Assembly: GCF_019175385.1 (NCBI RefSeq) | Contig: NC_083341.1 | Location: 60,979,800 to 61,043,799 of the forward strand | Length of the DNA: 64,000 nucleotides | Direction of reading: 5' to 3' | From: Lycium barbarum | Lineage: Eukaryota; Streptophyta; Magnoliopsida; Solanales; Solanaceae | In this document: positions 1 to 11,165 of the stretch, one piece after another | Layout of the letters: each line of letters starts with the position of its first letter | Position numbering within the stretch: the first letter of the stretch is position 1 | Position numbers and translations under genes: made by a program | The notes under the pieces: model-generated | The model's database searches: none | Told to the model about the DNA's origin: nothing | The model's input: the letters and a program-made list of their open reading frames with translations, nothing else

Positions 1-594
1 TCAAGACCTTTTACAAGGAGCCAAGCAAAGGAACTTCAAGCGATGCAAGCATTGTTCATGAGGAGGGACATACTTGAATACACTCTAGCACCTTCCCGGG
101 GATTGCAAGTGTTCATGATAGCATGGGAGGATGGTTTAGAGAAGAGGTTTGAAGATGACCATACTTGCAATGTGGCCATTACTTGAAGATTTGCAAATTC
201 AAGCTTTGTTCCCAAAAGAAGACACCTAAACAAGGCCCTAACTTCATTAAGGGTAAAAGTGTAATAGAGTAGTTGTCTTCTTTTGAGCCTTAGTATAAAT
301 AGTAGTTTCTTTCATTTAGAAGACTTAGTCTATGTTGAATATTGATATCTTGAAATTGTGAACTCTTTTGAGTGTTGAGAGCTTGCTAAGCTAGAGATTG
401 TGAATCTTGTGAGAGGATTGGTTATTAGGGTATCAAATCCCTATTGGTCATCCTAAGAGTTTGGTGCTCTTTAGTTCCTAAATTAGAGGTCAAGTTAATT
501 CAAGAACCTTGGTTGCTAATTTGGGTCTTGAGTTGTGTCAAATTATCTATCCTTTACTTTTCTTGTCCTTTTTTCTTCATTTTCGTTTTGAATA
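1..594. other. LTR-like sequence of unassigned family, no gene
   Basis: No coding frame of interest. There is a TATAAATAG box at 294-302 followed by a T-rich leader-like stretch, which resembles the U3-R-U5 part of a plant LTR. It ends abruptly at about 594, where integrase coding sequence of a different retroelement starts in mid-domain. I infer a truncated LTR or 5' leader of another retroelement joined to the chromovirus fragment by insertion or deletion. The left boundary lies outside the window. Confidence 0.4.
294..302 (+). promoter_or_regulatory. TATA box of the LTR-like segment
   Basis: The sequence TATAAATAG is a good plant TATA box. It lies in a segment without a host gene, so it is best read as the promoter of a retroelement LTR. 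Confidence 0.4.
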
Positions 595-1386
595 TTGTAT
601 CACGAGCGCACTATTCAGACCTTAGAAGATATGCTACAAGCATGTGTGCTGGACTTCGGTGGTAGTTGGGATGAGAATTTGCCTCTTATTGAATTTGCCT
701 ATAATAATAGCTATCATTCCAGTATCCAAATGGCCCCGTATGAAGCCTTATATGGAAGAAAATGCAGATCTCCAATTGGATGGTTTGAAACCGGAGAAGT
801 ACAATTGATAGGCCCCGACTTGGTCCAACAAGCAGTTGAAAAGGTTAAAGTGATTCGAGACCGACTGTTAACAGCTCAAAGTCGCCAAAAGTCTTATGCG
901 GACAACCGCCGACGGGATTTAGAATTTCAAGCTAATGATTGGGTATTCTTGAAAGTCTCGCCAATGAAGGGAGTAATGAGGTTCGACAAAAAGGGGAAAT
1001 TGAGTCCAAGATACATTGGACCTTATCGAATCATCCGCAAGGTGGGTAGAGTAGCCTATGAATTGGACTTGCCTTCAGAGCTCGAATCTGTACACCCAGT
1101 ATTCCATGTTTCGATGCTCCGCAAGTGTATTGGAGACCCCACGAGGATTGTTCCGATTGATGATGTACAAGTGACAGAGAAGTTGACATACGAAGAAGTG
1201 CCCATTGCTATTTTGGATAGACAAGTGCGAAGGCTTCGGAATAAAAAGGTTGCTTCAGTCAAAGTGCTATGGCGAAACAATAATTGGGAAGAAATGACTT
1301 GGGAAGCGGAGGAAAAGATGAAATCTATGTACCCCCATTTGTTCCAATCCCCAAAAGAGATTCGAGATGAGACGTCGACGATATGA
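595..1386 (+). pseudogene. Chromovirus (Ty3/gypsy) integrase C-terminal part with chromodomain-like tail
   Basis: About 260 codons are open up to a TGA stop, but the gene is 5' truncated: the frame begins at ERTIQTLEDM, the catalytic-Glu end of the integrase core. It continues through the family signature YEALYGRKCRSP (around residue 50), the GPYRI region (around 143) and HPVFHVSMLRKC (around 168). The tail (about 200-255, LDRQVRRLRNKKV to WEAEEKM) resembles the chromodomain of Tekay-like chromoviruses. Integrase joins element cDNA to host DNA and the tail is thought to guide targeting. Gag, protease, RT, RNase H and the first part of integrase are absent. A polypurine tract and a 3' LTR follow directly, as expected for the 3' end of such an element. 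Confidence 0.85.
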
Positions 1387-1576
1387 GGTATGAATGTTTT
1401 AATTTTATGTTTTTGGTCGTGTGTGGCCATAAATGTGTTGATATTGTGATATAGCCCTGTGAGGCGATGATATTATGGGTCGTTGTGGTAAATTGGTAGT
1501 GCCAAATTACAAAGGAAACTCTGGCAAATTTTTTTCTAGAATCCCCGAGTGTCAAACATTCAAGGACGAATGTTCC

Positions 1577-1591
1577 AAAAGGGGGGAAGAA
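1577..1591 (+). other. Polypurine tract of the chromovirus
   Basis: A purine run, AAAAGGGGGGAAGAA, lies directly before the first TG of the LTR. This is the expected primer site for plus-strand DNA synthesis and fixes the LTR start at 1592. Confidence 0.75.
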
Positions 1592-3987
1592 TGTTACACC
1601 TCGGAAATTTTTCCGTACTTGTGTGATAAGTAGAACAATGAAGGACTTGAGTGTATGGTGTTTTACTAAGTCGGGAATGGCTAATTTTGCATATTTGGAA
1701 ATAATAAAGTTGCAGAAATATTTTCACCCAGTGGTCGTATATGGCACTATACGGCCCGTAAAGTGATTTACGGACCGTAAAGTGATTTACGGACCGTATA
1801 GTGCAATCGTCTTTCATTGCGTCAAAAATCTCAAGTTTCTGTTAAGTGTTGAAATGGTTAAAAATGACCCAGAATACGGCCCGTAAACCAGGTCGTAAAC
1901 TGCCATGTCCACCAGCCAAACTCTCTGTTTTTGGAATGCTTAAATACGACCACAGTGGACGACCCGTAAATCAAAATACAGTCCGTAAACTGCAGTTTAC
2001 GGCCACTGTTCATCCCGACAAAAATTCATTAAACATCAGCTTTTGAGTTATTAAAAGGAACTTAGGCCTCATTTTATTTCATTCTTCATTCATACAACTC
2101 AAGAACACTCTAGAACTCTCCAAATACTTCCTCCATAAGAATCCAAGAGAATCAAGGGAAAGCTAAAGATCAACAACACAAAACCTATGAAATCAAGTGC
2201 AAGAACACATCAAGGGATCATCTAAGTCAAGTAATTCCCAAGAAGGTGAAACTAGGGTTTTGTCCAAAGTGAAGTATTGCAACTCAAGACTTGTTCAACC
2301 AACATCCAAGGTAAGTTCCATGATATATTCATGTTGTTCAAGGCATTGAAAGGCTTAGACACTTGAAATGTAGAAGAACATAGAAATGGGTCATTATTAA
2401 GTGAATAGTGACATGAATGAATGATAGTGGAATTGAACTACGAATATTGGAGTGTTGTGAGTACAAATACGTTATAAATGATGTTTATATCATGAAACAA
2501 GTGTTAAACGCATGAAAATGCAAGGACGAGTCATAAGGCTAATTATGAGGGAAATTGGAGGAAAATGGTGGATTTTGCTAAATGTACGTAAACGACGATT
2601 GTTGATTTCGATATTGTGAGTAATGCTATGAATGTTGGGAGTTAATATAAAACATGGGAAAAATAGTATAAACAAGAGAAACGTTGTCCGACTTCTCCTA
2701 GAATTAGCGACGCGTTCTTGTAGTTAGTATGCTAATGTTGATATGAATTCTTTATGAAGGTAACGACGCGATATTGAAGGAGAACGAGTGAGCGATATCC
2801 TAGCTAAACGACCAAGGTATGTGAGGCTAGTCCCTTCTTTCTGATGGCATGAATCTTGTAGCACGAAATTCCTATTCTCTTCATGAGTTCTTATAGTCCG
2901 AAAGGCTAAGAGTCTAACTCCTTAATGTCTATATAAGATGAGGAATACGATATGATGATGCTAGTATAATGATGATGTTAATTATCGCTTACACTCACCT
3001 TATGTACTAGTTCCTTCAAGGTGAGGCAGAGTATCAATAGTTGTTCCATAATGAAATCGGGGGATCACGACCTTACGTCACCCCGATAGAGTAAAGTTGA
3101 TCTTGAGCCTTATGCATGTATTACAATGAGATAAGTATTTTATGATGAGTATATTATTATTATGAGCATTTTATGATAAGCATGACATGAGCATTTCACA
3201 CCGCGCCTTGTTGGCCGGGCAGTCACCGCCAAGGCGGGCAGCTATACGGATACACCATGACCTTCGGGCATGGGCAGACACCACTAGTGGGCGGCATGAG
3301 ATGGTACCCCGGACGCGGGAGGCCTGGACGCGGGCTAATATTATTGATTATCACACCGTTCCGACATGGACGGGCAGCTTGCATATGATGCATATATGTT
3401 ATGAGGATGAGTATGAGTAAGATGGCTCGCATGATTTCCTTTATGATTATCAGACAGATCCAGATATTTCATGTTGATGTTATCACTATATTGTTGATGT
3501 TTTCTTTCATTGTTTATGCTTCTCATACTCAGTACAACATTCGTAATGACGTCCTTTCTTCGGACGCTGTGTTCATGCCCACAGGTAGACAGAGAGGAGA
3601 GCTTGGCCCAGATCCTCAGTAGCAGTCAGCTGGTTGAAAGCACTCCATCGTCCGGAGGTGCTTAGGATTATCCTTTTGGTATATATGTATATTTTGGGCA
3701 CGACGGAGTCTTGTTCCGTCCATGTATATACAGTATGTTAGTAGAGGCTCGTAGATACGCAGTGTGGGTTAGATGGTCTCACAAGACGTTTTCATATGCG
3801 TGTATATTATTTTGATGGCCGAAAGGCAATTGTATATAAAGTATTTATGTTTGTTTAATTATGATTTTCCTACAACTGGTATGTAAATTGATAAAAGAAT
3901 ATTAAATGAGCAAGATAAGTAGTAGAGTGAGCGGTGCTCGGTAACTAGCTCCGGGTACCCGTCGCGGCCCCTAGCTGGGTCGTGACA
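1592..3987 (+). mobile_element. 3' LTR of chromovirus, family A (2.4 kb)
   Basis: The segment starts TGTTACACCTCGG after the polypurine tract and ends GGGTCGTGACA, giving TG...CA termini. A closely related copy lies in reverse orientation at 54654-56966 and a more distant relative at 59522-61922, which supports both ends. Near the 5' end is an array of short palindromic motifs (1735-2010). At 3520-3600 is a block shared with LTRs of other families (TACTCAGTACAACATTCGT, then GTTCATGCCCACAGGTAG). No gene is seen inside. The matching 5' LTR is not in the window, so no target duplication can be tested. Confidence 0.85.
1735..2010. repeat. Array of short palindromes in LTR U3
   Basis: Many copies of TACGGCCCGTA, TACGGACCGTA, CCCGTAAA and GTTTACGG lie within 280 bases, in both orientations. 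The same motifs occur in the reverse-oriented relative at about 56580-56830. They may be factor-binding or recombination-prone sites; function is inferred only. Confidence 0.55.
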
Positions 3988-6288
3988 CCGCCTTACCGGG
4001 ATGAGTTGACTAGGCTCACCGGTTTAGAGGCTCTGGATGGTCATATTTTCGGCCAGAGTTGGCTTTTGTTGTCAGCCCTTTACGCTCACTTGTGCCTCAC
4101 AGACATGCAACATCCGATTAGAGAGGACACGCCTCAGGCTGATGTTGACCGACGCGCGCGTCTATAGCTACTCATCATATTCGAGGCCATCCTGTTCCCG
4201 AACACTTCGGGTTTGCATTTGAGCTTGAGGTATCTTCGATATATCGACGATCTCACCGAGATAGGATGTTATAGTTGGGGCGCTACTGTGCTGGGCTACA
4301 TATATCGAGGATTATGCCGATGTTCTATGGGCACGAGGGTAGAGGTCCCTGCATTTTGCTCGCTCCTTTAGGTAATATATTTAAGTGTGTAATTAAACAC
4401 AAAATATATTTTTTTAAAACGACGACTGATAAAATATTTTTTAAATGACTATATCAGATATGGGTGTGGACTAGGTTGAGACCTTTTCAGCCCATACCAG
4501 CTCACCCTCCCGCTGACTATCTTACTGTGCCGATGCCATACGCGCGGAGATAGTCGCGAGGCGTACACCGACGTGCGGAGACGCATCACAGCCTTCTCCC
4601 GTTTAGGGATCAGCTAGACCGCATGACGGCGCAGACGGTATGTTCATATTTTGGATCCACACGCTAGACTACATAGCTACTATTTTAGTCTTTTATTGTT
4701 AACTAGTTCAATTCTTTTTACAGGCTTTTATATGGACACCGTATGATCATATTTTTGATGAGCTGCCGACATTTTGTAAGGCTGGTCAGCACATGTGGAT
4801 GTCGCGGTGTCCATTGATACATATGGATATCGTTGAGTATCATGCACCCGACCGCGTGTTACGGCAGTTTGGGTATGTACAGAATATACACGCGGCTACG
4901 GTTTGGGAGCATGACCACTATGCGAGGGACGAGCGTGCGGGCGTCGATGATGCATGGCGACTCTATATGCAGCAGCAGGTCCAGAGTTGGGATGTGAGGA
5001 TGAAGAGTGGTTGGACATGACACTCCGATCCACGTGTACATGAAGTGGTACATGCGGATCACTCGCATCATTATTGGCAACCCCTCTAGGCGTCGTCCAG
5101 ATGGCCTGGGATATGTAGCTCTCGTAGGAGCGTACGAGGGGCTGGTACGGACCGTTCAGACGATGCGCTATGAGAGCACTGCCCGTACGGAGGCCCCCGA
5201 GACGGCGGAGTATGCAGCATGGATGATTGAGCTTGCCGAGACTGGTATGAGACAAGCACATGACTTTGAGCGTCTCCATGAGCGTGTTCCTGGTGCCCCA
5301 CCTGGGGAAGCAGGTGGTCGTGGTCGCCGAGGAGTTAGTGGCCGTCGTAGAGGTGGTAGGGCTGGCAGAGGTGATGAGGCTCCGTCGACTTCAGAGATCC
5401 CGCCGAGTTCTTACCAGCCAGCGACTACAGATATCCCATCGACTTCTCATTCCCGGTCGTCGACTTCACAGACACCTCTGTATACGCCGGACCCTTTTTC
5501 AGATTATGTGCCCTGACCTTCATTTCCACATCCACTAGTTCGTGATCCACAGGGTAAGTGGCCGGTTCGTGATCTACAGGGTGGACTACATCTGCACTTC
5601 GACGACTCCATGTTCGAGGACTTCGTGTTTGATACGGCACCATCTGCATCTCCTGCTCAGGAGCCCTCTCACCAAGCATCTCAGGAGGCTGTCGACACAC
5701 AGGTTTGACTTTTACAAAAAAGTAAAATAATTTATTAATTGTTTTTTTATTTTAGGTTAAATCTAATCTAAATTGTTTATATATATTTCAGGTTCATTCT
5801 TCTACGCCTGTGGATCCATCTCCTGCACCGGGCCCCACTCAAGAGACCGTTGAGGAGCCAGCTCAGGAGCCCTCTCACCAGGCATCTCAGGAGGCTATCG
5901 ACACACAGGTTTGATTTTTACAATAAAATAAAATAATTTATTAATTATTTATTTATTTCAGGTTCATTTTAGAATAAATCTAAATTAAATTGTTTATATG
6001 TAATTTCAGGTTCATTCCTCTACGCCTGTGGACCCATCTCCTGATGAGATTGACGAGGAGCCATGTTATGAACCGGCCCCACCGCCCACCGTCATTTCCC
6101 ATAGAAAGCATGTTATGAACCGAGGTCCGGGTCGAAAGAAGGGAAGGAAGGGAAGCAAAGATGATCATGCTATAGAGCATGTACTGATTAAGAGGAGGAA
6201 GGGGGATGGAGATGATGGTAGTGGTGGTGGGGTTAGCCTTAGGCCTAGCCGAACTCTAAAGGCTCCCACATGTTGTGAATGTTGTTAG
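3988..6288 (+). pseudogene. Plant mobile domain (PMD, MAIN-like) gene, broken
   Basis: Conceptual exons on the + strand match the PMD family. The first (about 3988-4372) reads GLEALDGHIFGQSWLLLSAL, then YIDDLTEIGCYSWGATVLGY after a frame change near 4165. After an intron, a second (about 4460-4637) reads PADYLTVPMPYARR with a TAG at 4549-4551 where relatives usually have Trp. A third (about 4724-5514) contains WTPYDHIFDELPTFC, GQHMWMSRCPLIHMD and DRVLRQFGYVQNI, then a frame change near 5000 and a Gly/Arg-rich, Ser/Thr-rich tail. Later small exons (6028-6288) hold a basic GRKKGRKG run and the usual short C-terminus. PMD proteins act in silencing in plants and are often carried by MULEs. At least two frame breaks and one stop make it non-coding now. 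Confidence 0.65.
5655..6066 (+). repeat. 206-bp tandem duplication of an exon-intron unit
   Basis: GCTCAGGAGCCCTCTCACCA begins at 5655 and again at 5861, followed in both by the same exon end (GACACACAG then GTTTGA), an AT-rich intron and the next exon start (GGTTCATTC, TCTACGCCTGTGGA). The spacing is 206 bases. The unit duplicates a small acidic/proline-rich exon of the PMD gene with its intron. Confidence 0.75.
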
Positions 6289-6881
6289 GACAAGACAGGC
6301 CAGAGCAATATTAGCCGACGGCGGGACATGGATGCCAAAGCCCTTCAAAAATATGGAGCATTATAGAAACAAAATGTGAGCATCACCAAATGACCGAGTA
6401 TAACCCAATTTAACATGTGTATGAAGTTAGGACGGGTTATTACAACGGTAAGGGTGGAAACGTGCATACCGTTTATGAGACAACAAGAACATGAACTTGT
6501 GGTAAGTGGCAAACGTACCACATGCCGTGTTCTCATGCTGTCAAGTGCTTCGAGAGAATGAGAAAAACGGTAACAAGTTATGTGGCGGGGGAATACAAGG
6601 TCCACAGTTACCTTAGAGCATATTCCGGCCAATTCCACCCACTTGGTAATAAAGCTTATTGGCCAAACGAGCCGTTTTTTATGGTTGCTAACAAGGATTA
6701 CATCAGGAAATTAGGAATTAACTCACGGAGTCGTAGACCCAATCAAATGGATGTTAGTGAAAGAACTTACTCTCGCAAGTGCTCTACATGTAAGCAATAT
6801 GGCCATGACAAGCATTCGTGTGGGCAACAAGGCCGTGGTAGTACAAGCACGTCTCGAAGTAATAGAGCCTCTAGAACTTGA
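6289..6881 (+). pseudogene. MuDR-type transposase C-terminal remnant with SWIM and CCHC zinc fingers
   Basis: The + strand encodes RARAILADGG-like and MPKPFKNMEHYRNKM segments, then NGKGGNVHTVYE, a SWIM zinc finger (C-x-K-WQTYHMPCSHAVKCFE) at about 6505-6560, a conserved tail (YSGQFHPLGNKAYWP) and a zinc knuckle CSTCKQYGHDKHSC (about 6781-6822). It stops at 6881. The catalytic DDE core and N-terminal DNA-binding domain are missing and the upstream part has frame breaks near 6380-6510. With the PMD gene just upstream this looks like an internally deleted PMD-carrying MULE. No terminal inverted repeats could be assigned. Confidence 0.75.
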
Positions 6882-7267
6882 AGATTGTATTGTTATTGTA
6901 ATTTATTATTGTACTGCTTTGAATTAGTATTGTAATTAAATGGAATGAATTATTTTTTAATTAGTATAAACCTCTCATATTGGATGAATTATTATTAAAT
7001 CAAATATTTATATTTGTACATTCAAATATAATAAAACACTTAAATCAAAATCTTATAAATATGACAAGTTTCAAAACTTACTTCGGGCCACTTTAGAACC
7101 CCTAAAACGACGATCAAAACGTTTCGATGGACTTGATGTAATGAGCCGACATTATTGTACGTAAAAAAGATATTAAGTTTTATATAAAATATTGATATTT
7201 TGGGGTTTTGAAACATGACTAATCTTTACCCAAAGTATGGAAAAAAACGTGATTTAAAAGGTAATAC

Positions 7268-7290
7268 CAAAAAAAAAAAAAAAAAAAAAA
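7268..7290. repeat. Poly(A) run
   Basis: An uninterrupted A run of about 23 bases. No retroelement is recognised next to it. Confidence 0.8.
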
Positions 7291-7303
7291 ACAGAAGACC
7301 TCC

Positions 7304-7386
7304 TTCACGCACAAAATTCGTGCGTGAAAGGCCCAAGTTGCATTTTTGCAGTTTGGTCCTTTCACGCACTAATTTAGTGCGTGAAA
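7304..7386. repeat. Double hairpin of TTCACGCAC/GTGCGTGAA
   Basis: TTCACGCAC at 7304 pairs with GTGCGTGAA at 7320, and TTTCACGCACTAA at 7360 pairs with TTAGTGCGTGAAA ending at 7386. Four copies of the same 9-mer in alternating orientation make a compact fold-back structure. One more GTGCGTGAAAG is present near 63919. Confidence 0.6.
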
Positions 7387-7609
7387 CCTAGTAATGTTTT
7401 TTTTTTTTTTGTGCTAGTTTGGTTCAATTTTTTTTTTTTTTTGTGCTACAAAAGTCGCGAATTCGATCATATAGATAAGCCGCAAATCACAAGAAAAGGA
7501 CTGAAGTAAATATATAGTATCTTAAAACAGCTCCAAAGCTGCAGCTGGTTTTTGGTCCTCAACTAGCACAGGGCCCGCCAAACGCCAAGTGCTTATTCTA
7601 TTCAACTAG

Positions 7610-8800
7610 ATGGTCAATGCTCGTGCTGCGCACGGACCCAATACTTTAGATTATAGTGTATCTATGTATATGTAGTTGTATTTGGATAGTGATAATATAT
7701 CTATATATATATATATATACACGAAGCATGGGTTTTGTGCTCCGTATGTAAAACTTTATTATATTTGTGTTTGCTACGAAAATTTATTAATACTTTTTAA
7801 AAGAGAAGACTTGTTTAAAAGAAAACTATTTTCCTCTCTTTGAGATAAAACAATAGCAATATTTAAGCATTAATTGATACTTTCAATTTTAATTCGATTA
7901 ATTTAAAGGTGTAAAATACTTATTATTTTTTATCAAATTTTGATTTGGATAATTCTAACTCAAATTATTAAATTAATTTTACATGTTTGAATCGAAACAA
8001 AGTAGAAATTGATTTTCTATTTAAACGAAGAAATGTTATTTTTTAATTTTTGGTAAATATTCTCGGTTTAGTTTATTTTACTTGTCATGTTGTCTTTTGC
8101 ATGGTTTTTTAAGGAAACGTGAATTAGAATTATAATTTGACTAATTTACCTTATTCATTATTTGATCTCCATTTGATATTAATCTTTTTTCACATTTATT
8201 AGAGTAAGAATAAAAATGAAAAAGTAATTAAATTCTATCTTATTTTAAAATATAAATATTTTAAGTATATTTATTTTAGTAATCATAACAAATAAATGAC
8301 ATGGCGGAATAGCAAATACAACAATTAAATATCTAGATTAGATCTCAGACTAATATAAGAAAACAAAGAAAATTGTATCCATTTGCCTACTAAACCTTTT
8401 GAAGAAAAACAATAATATGGGGTCCATGTTTTTTGCTGTGCAATAATTTCATTTACTCCCACTATTGGGTTAATACGCATGTAGCAATGAATCCACTATT
8501 ATTGACTTGATGGGGATGCTTTGGGAATTACATGAATATTGTTTGATTTTTTTAATATATGGGGTGCACGTATTTATTTTTGACATTGCTTTTTTTTTTT
8601 TTTTTAATATGGGATTCACTTTTTTTATGAGTTTGGAGAGGGTGGGATCAATCTTTTTTTAATGAGTTTGGAGAGAGTGGGGTCCACTTTTTTTTATTTT
8701 TTATTTTTAACTATATAGAAGCACTTTTTTTATAGAAGCATTTTTTTTAAGAGTGACTGACGACAAAACATGGGTAAACCGATGCTTGTATATAGTAGAA
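7610..8800. repeat. AT-rich interspersed repeat, copy 1
   Basis: Begins with TGCTCGTGCTGCGCACGG, a short GC hairpin, followed by CTTTAGATTATAGTGTATC and a long AT-rich body. It ends near ACATGGGTAAACCGATGCTT and TATAGTAG. Two related segments follow. No coding sequence. A hairpin with a conserved nearby end could suggest a Helitron-type element, but I cannot fix the ends. Confidence 0.45.
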
Positions 8801-8989
8801 AAATAGAAATATAATAAAGTATTTCTATCTACTTTTTAAAAGAGTTGGTAATATAAAGTATAAATTATCATTTTTATGCCCTTAAATAAAAAAGTGGGTG
8901 GGACCACAAAGGATTTTTTTGCCCTTAAATAAAAAAGTGGGACCAAAGGACGGACGACGATCTTGCTTATAAACTGGCTCTTCTATATA

Positions 8990-10240
8990 ATACTAAAGTA
9001 AGATATATATTGTTCAAAACACGATTAATATAACATTATAGTTTGTGCTTCGTATCCAAAATTTTATTATATTAGTGTTTGCTACGAATACAAAGTTGGC
9101 AAAAATTTACTAATAGACTTATTCAAAAGGAAACCGTTGATACTTTGAATTTTAATTCGATTAATTTAAAGGTGTAAAATATTCTATTGTTAATGTATGT
9201 AGATTGGGCCTAAACAATACCTATTATTGTTTATCAAATTTTGATTTGGATAATTCTAATTCCAATTATTATATTAATTTTACATGTTTAAAATGAAACA
9301 AAGTAGAAATTTGAATTTCTATTTAAATGAAGAACTACTATTTTTTAATTTTTGGTAAATATTTTTTGTTTAACTCATTTTACTTGTCATGTTTTCTTTT
9401 GCACGGTTTTTTAAGGAAACGTCAATTAGAATTATAATTTCATTAATTTACCTTATTAATTATTTGATCTCCATTTAATATTATTTTTTATTTTATGACA
9501 TTAATCTCTTTTCATATTTATTAGAATAAGGAAAAAATCAAAAAGTAATTAATTCTATCTTATTTTAATATATAAGTATTTTAAGTATGTTGCTGTACAA
9601 TAATTTCTTTTGCTCCTACTAATGGATTGATACGCATGTGGCAATGAATCCATCATTATTGATTTAATGAGATACTATGGAAATTACATAAATATTGCTT
9701 GATTTTTTAATATGAGATGCACTTTTTTTTTTTTTACATTGTTTGTTTTTTTTAATATGAGATTCATTTTTTTAATATTGCTTGATTTTGTTAATATGTG
9801 GTCCACTTTTTTAATACATCATTATTGATTTAATGAGATACTTTAGAAATTAATTTTTTATTTTTTTAATATGGGATTAATTTTTTAAATATTGCGTGAT
9901 TTTATTAATATGGGGTTCACTTTTTTAATCCATCATTATTGATTTAATGAGATACTTTAGAAATTACATAAATATTGTTTGGTTTTTTAATATGGGATGC
10001 ACTTTTTTTTTTTACATTTTTTTTTTTAATATGGGATTCATTTTTTTTAATATTGCTTGATTTTGTTAATATGGGATCCACTATTTTTCCTTGAGTTTGG
10101 AGATGGCGGTTCCACTTTTTTTTTTTTTTTTAATATTGGTTGGTATTTAGTTGGGGCCCACACTTTTTTTTTAATATTGGTTGATGTTTAGGTGGGGCCC
10201 ACACTTTTTTTTTCAGTGGAAACGGAAGACGAAGCATGGG
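8990..10240. repeat. AT-rich interspersed repeat, copy 2
   Basis: Shares ordered blocks with copy 1, such as TTTTAATTCGATTAATTTAA, GATTTGGATAATTCTAA, TTTTTAAGGAAACGT and ACGCATGTGGCAATGAATCC. The second half (9700-10200) is a run of short degenerate repeats of the type TTTTTTAATATGGGATTCA and GGTGGGGCCCACAC. It ends with ACGAAGCATGGGTGG. No genes. Confidence 0.45.
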
Positions 10241-10241
10241 T

Positions 10242-10925
10242 GGTCTATGCTCGTGCTGCGCACTGGCCCAACACTTTAGATTATAGTGTATCTATGTATA
10301 TGTAGAAATTAATTTTCTATTTAAACGAAGAAATGCTATTTTTTAATTTTTGATAAATATTCTCGGTTTAGTTCATTTTACTTGTCATGTTGTCTTTTGC
10401 ATGGTTCTTTAAGGACACGTGAATTAGAATTATAATTTGACTAATTTACCTTATTCATTATTTAATCTCCATTTGATATTAATATCTTTTCACATTTATT
10501 AGAGTAAGGATAAAAATGAAAAAGTAATTAATTCTATCTTATTTTAATATATAAGTATTTTAAGTATGTTGTTGTACAATAATTTCATTTGCTCCCACTA
10601 ATGGATTGATACGCATGTGGCAATGAATCCATCATTATTGATTTAATGAGATACTTTAAAAATTACATATATATTGTTTGATTTTTTAATATGAGATGCA
10701 TTTTTTTTTACATTGTTTGTTTTTTTAATATGGGATTCATTTTTTTAATGTTGCTTGATTTAGTTGGGGCCCACACTTTTCTTTAATATTGGTTGATGTT
10801 TAGGTGGGGCCCACACCTTTTGTTTTGTTGGTTGATGTTTAGGTGGGTCCCACACTTTGTTTTTTGGTTGGTTGATGTTGAGGCAGACGACGAAGCATGG
10901 GGCAAACCCATGCTTCTAAATAGTA
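10242..10925. repeat. AT-rich interspersed repeat, copy 3
   Basis: Starts with CTATGCTCGTGCTGCGCAC like copy 1, then TTAGATTATAGTGTATCTA, and jumps to the middle of the copy 1 body (TCTATTTAAACGAAGAAATG), so it carries an internal deletion. It ends GACGAAGCATGGGGCAAACC followed by CATGCTTC. No genes. Confidence 0.45.
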
Positions 10926-11030
10926 GTAATATACTATTTTATTTTCACGCTTCTCTATAGGTGGATTCAATATTTAAATTATATGGGTTAAATTTTAAGA
11001 TTCATAGTATAAAATCCAATATATTTTTAA

Positions 11031-11165
11031 GGGAAGGGGGGCAAATATACCCCTAAACTTGGGGATTTAGAGTAAATATATTCCTCGTTAAAAAAGTGAT
11101 GCATAATGGTGCATATATACCCTTTAGTTAACGGACCTGATTTTTTAAATTAAAAAAATACCCTT
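11031..11165 (+). repeat. Left terminal inverted repeat of the 13.9 kb MULE
   Basis: Matches the complement of 24751-24895 with scattered differences. Shared blocks are GCAAATATACCCCTAAA, GGATTTAGA, GTTAAAAAAGTGA, ATATATACCCT, AACGGACCTGAT and TTTAAATTAAAAAA. The transposase would be expected to bind here. Confidence 0.85.
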
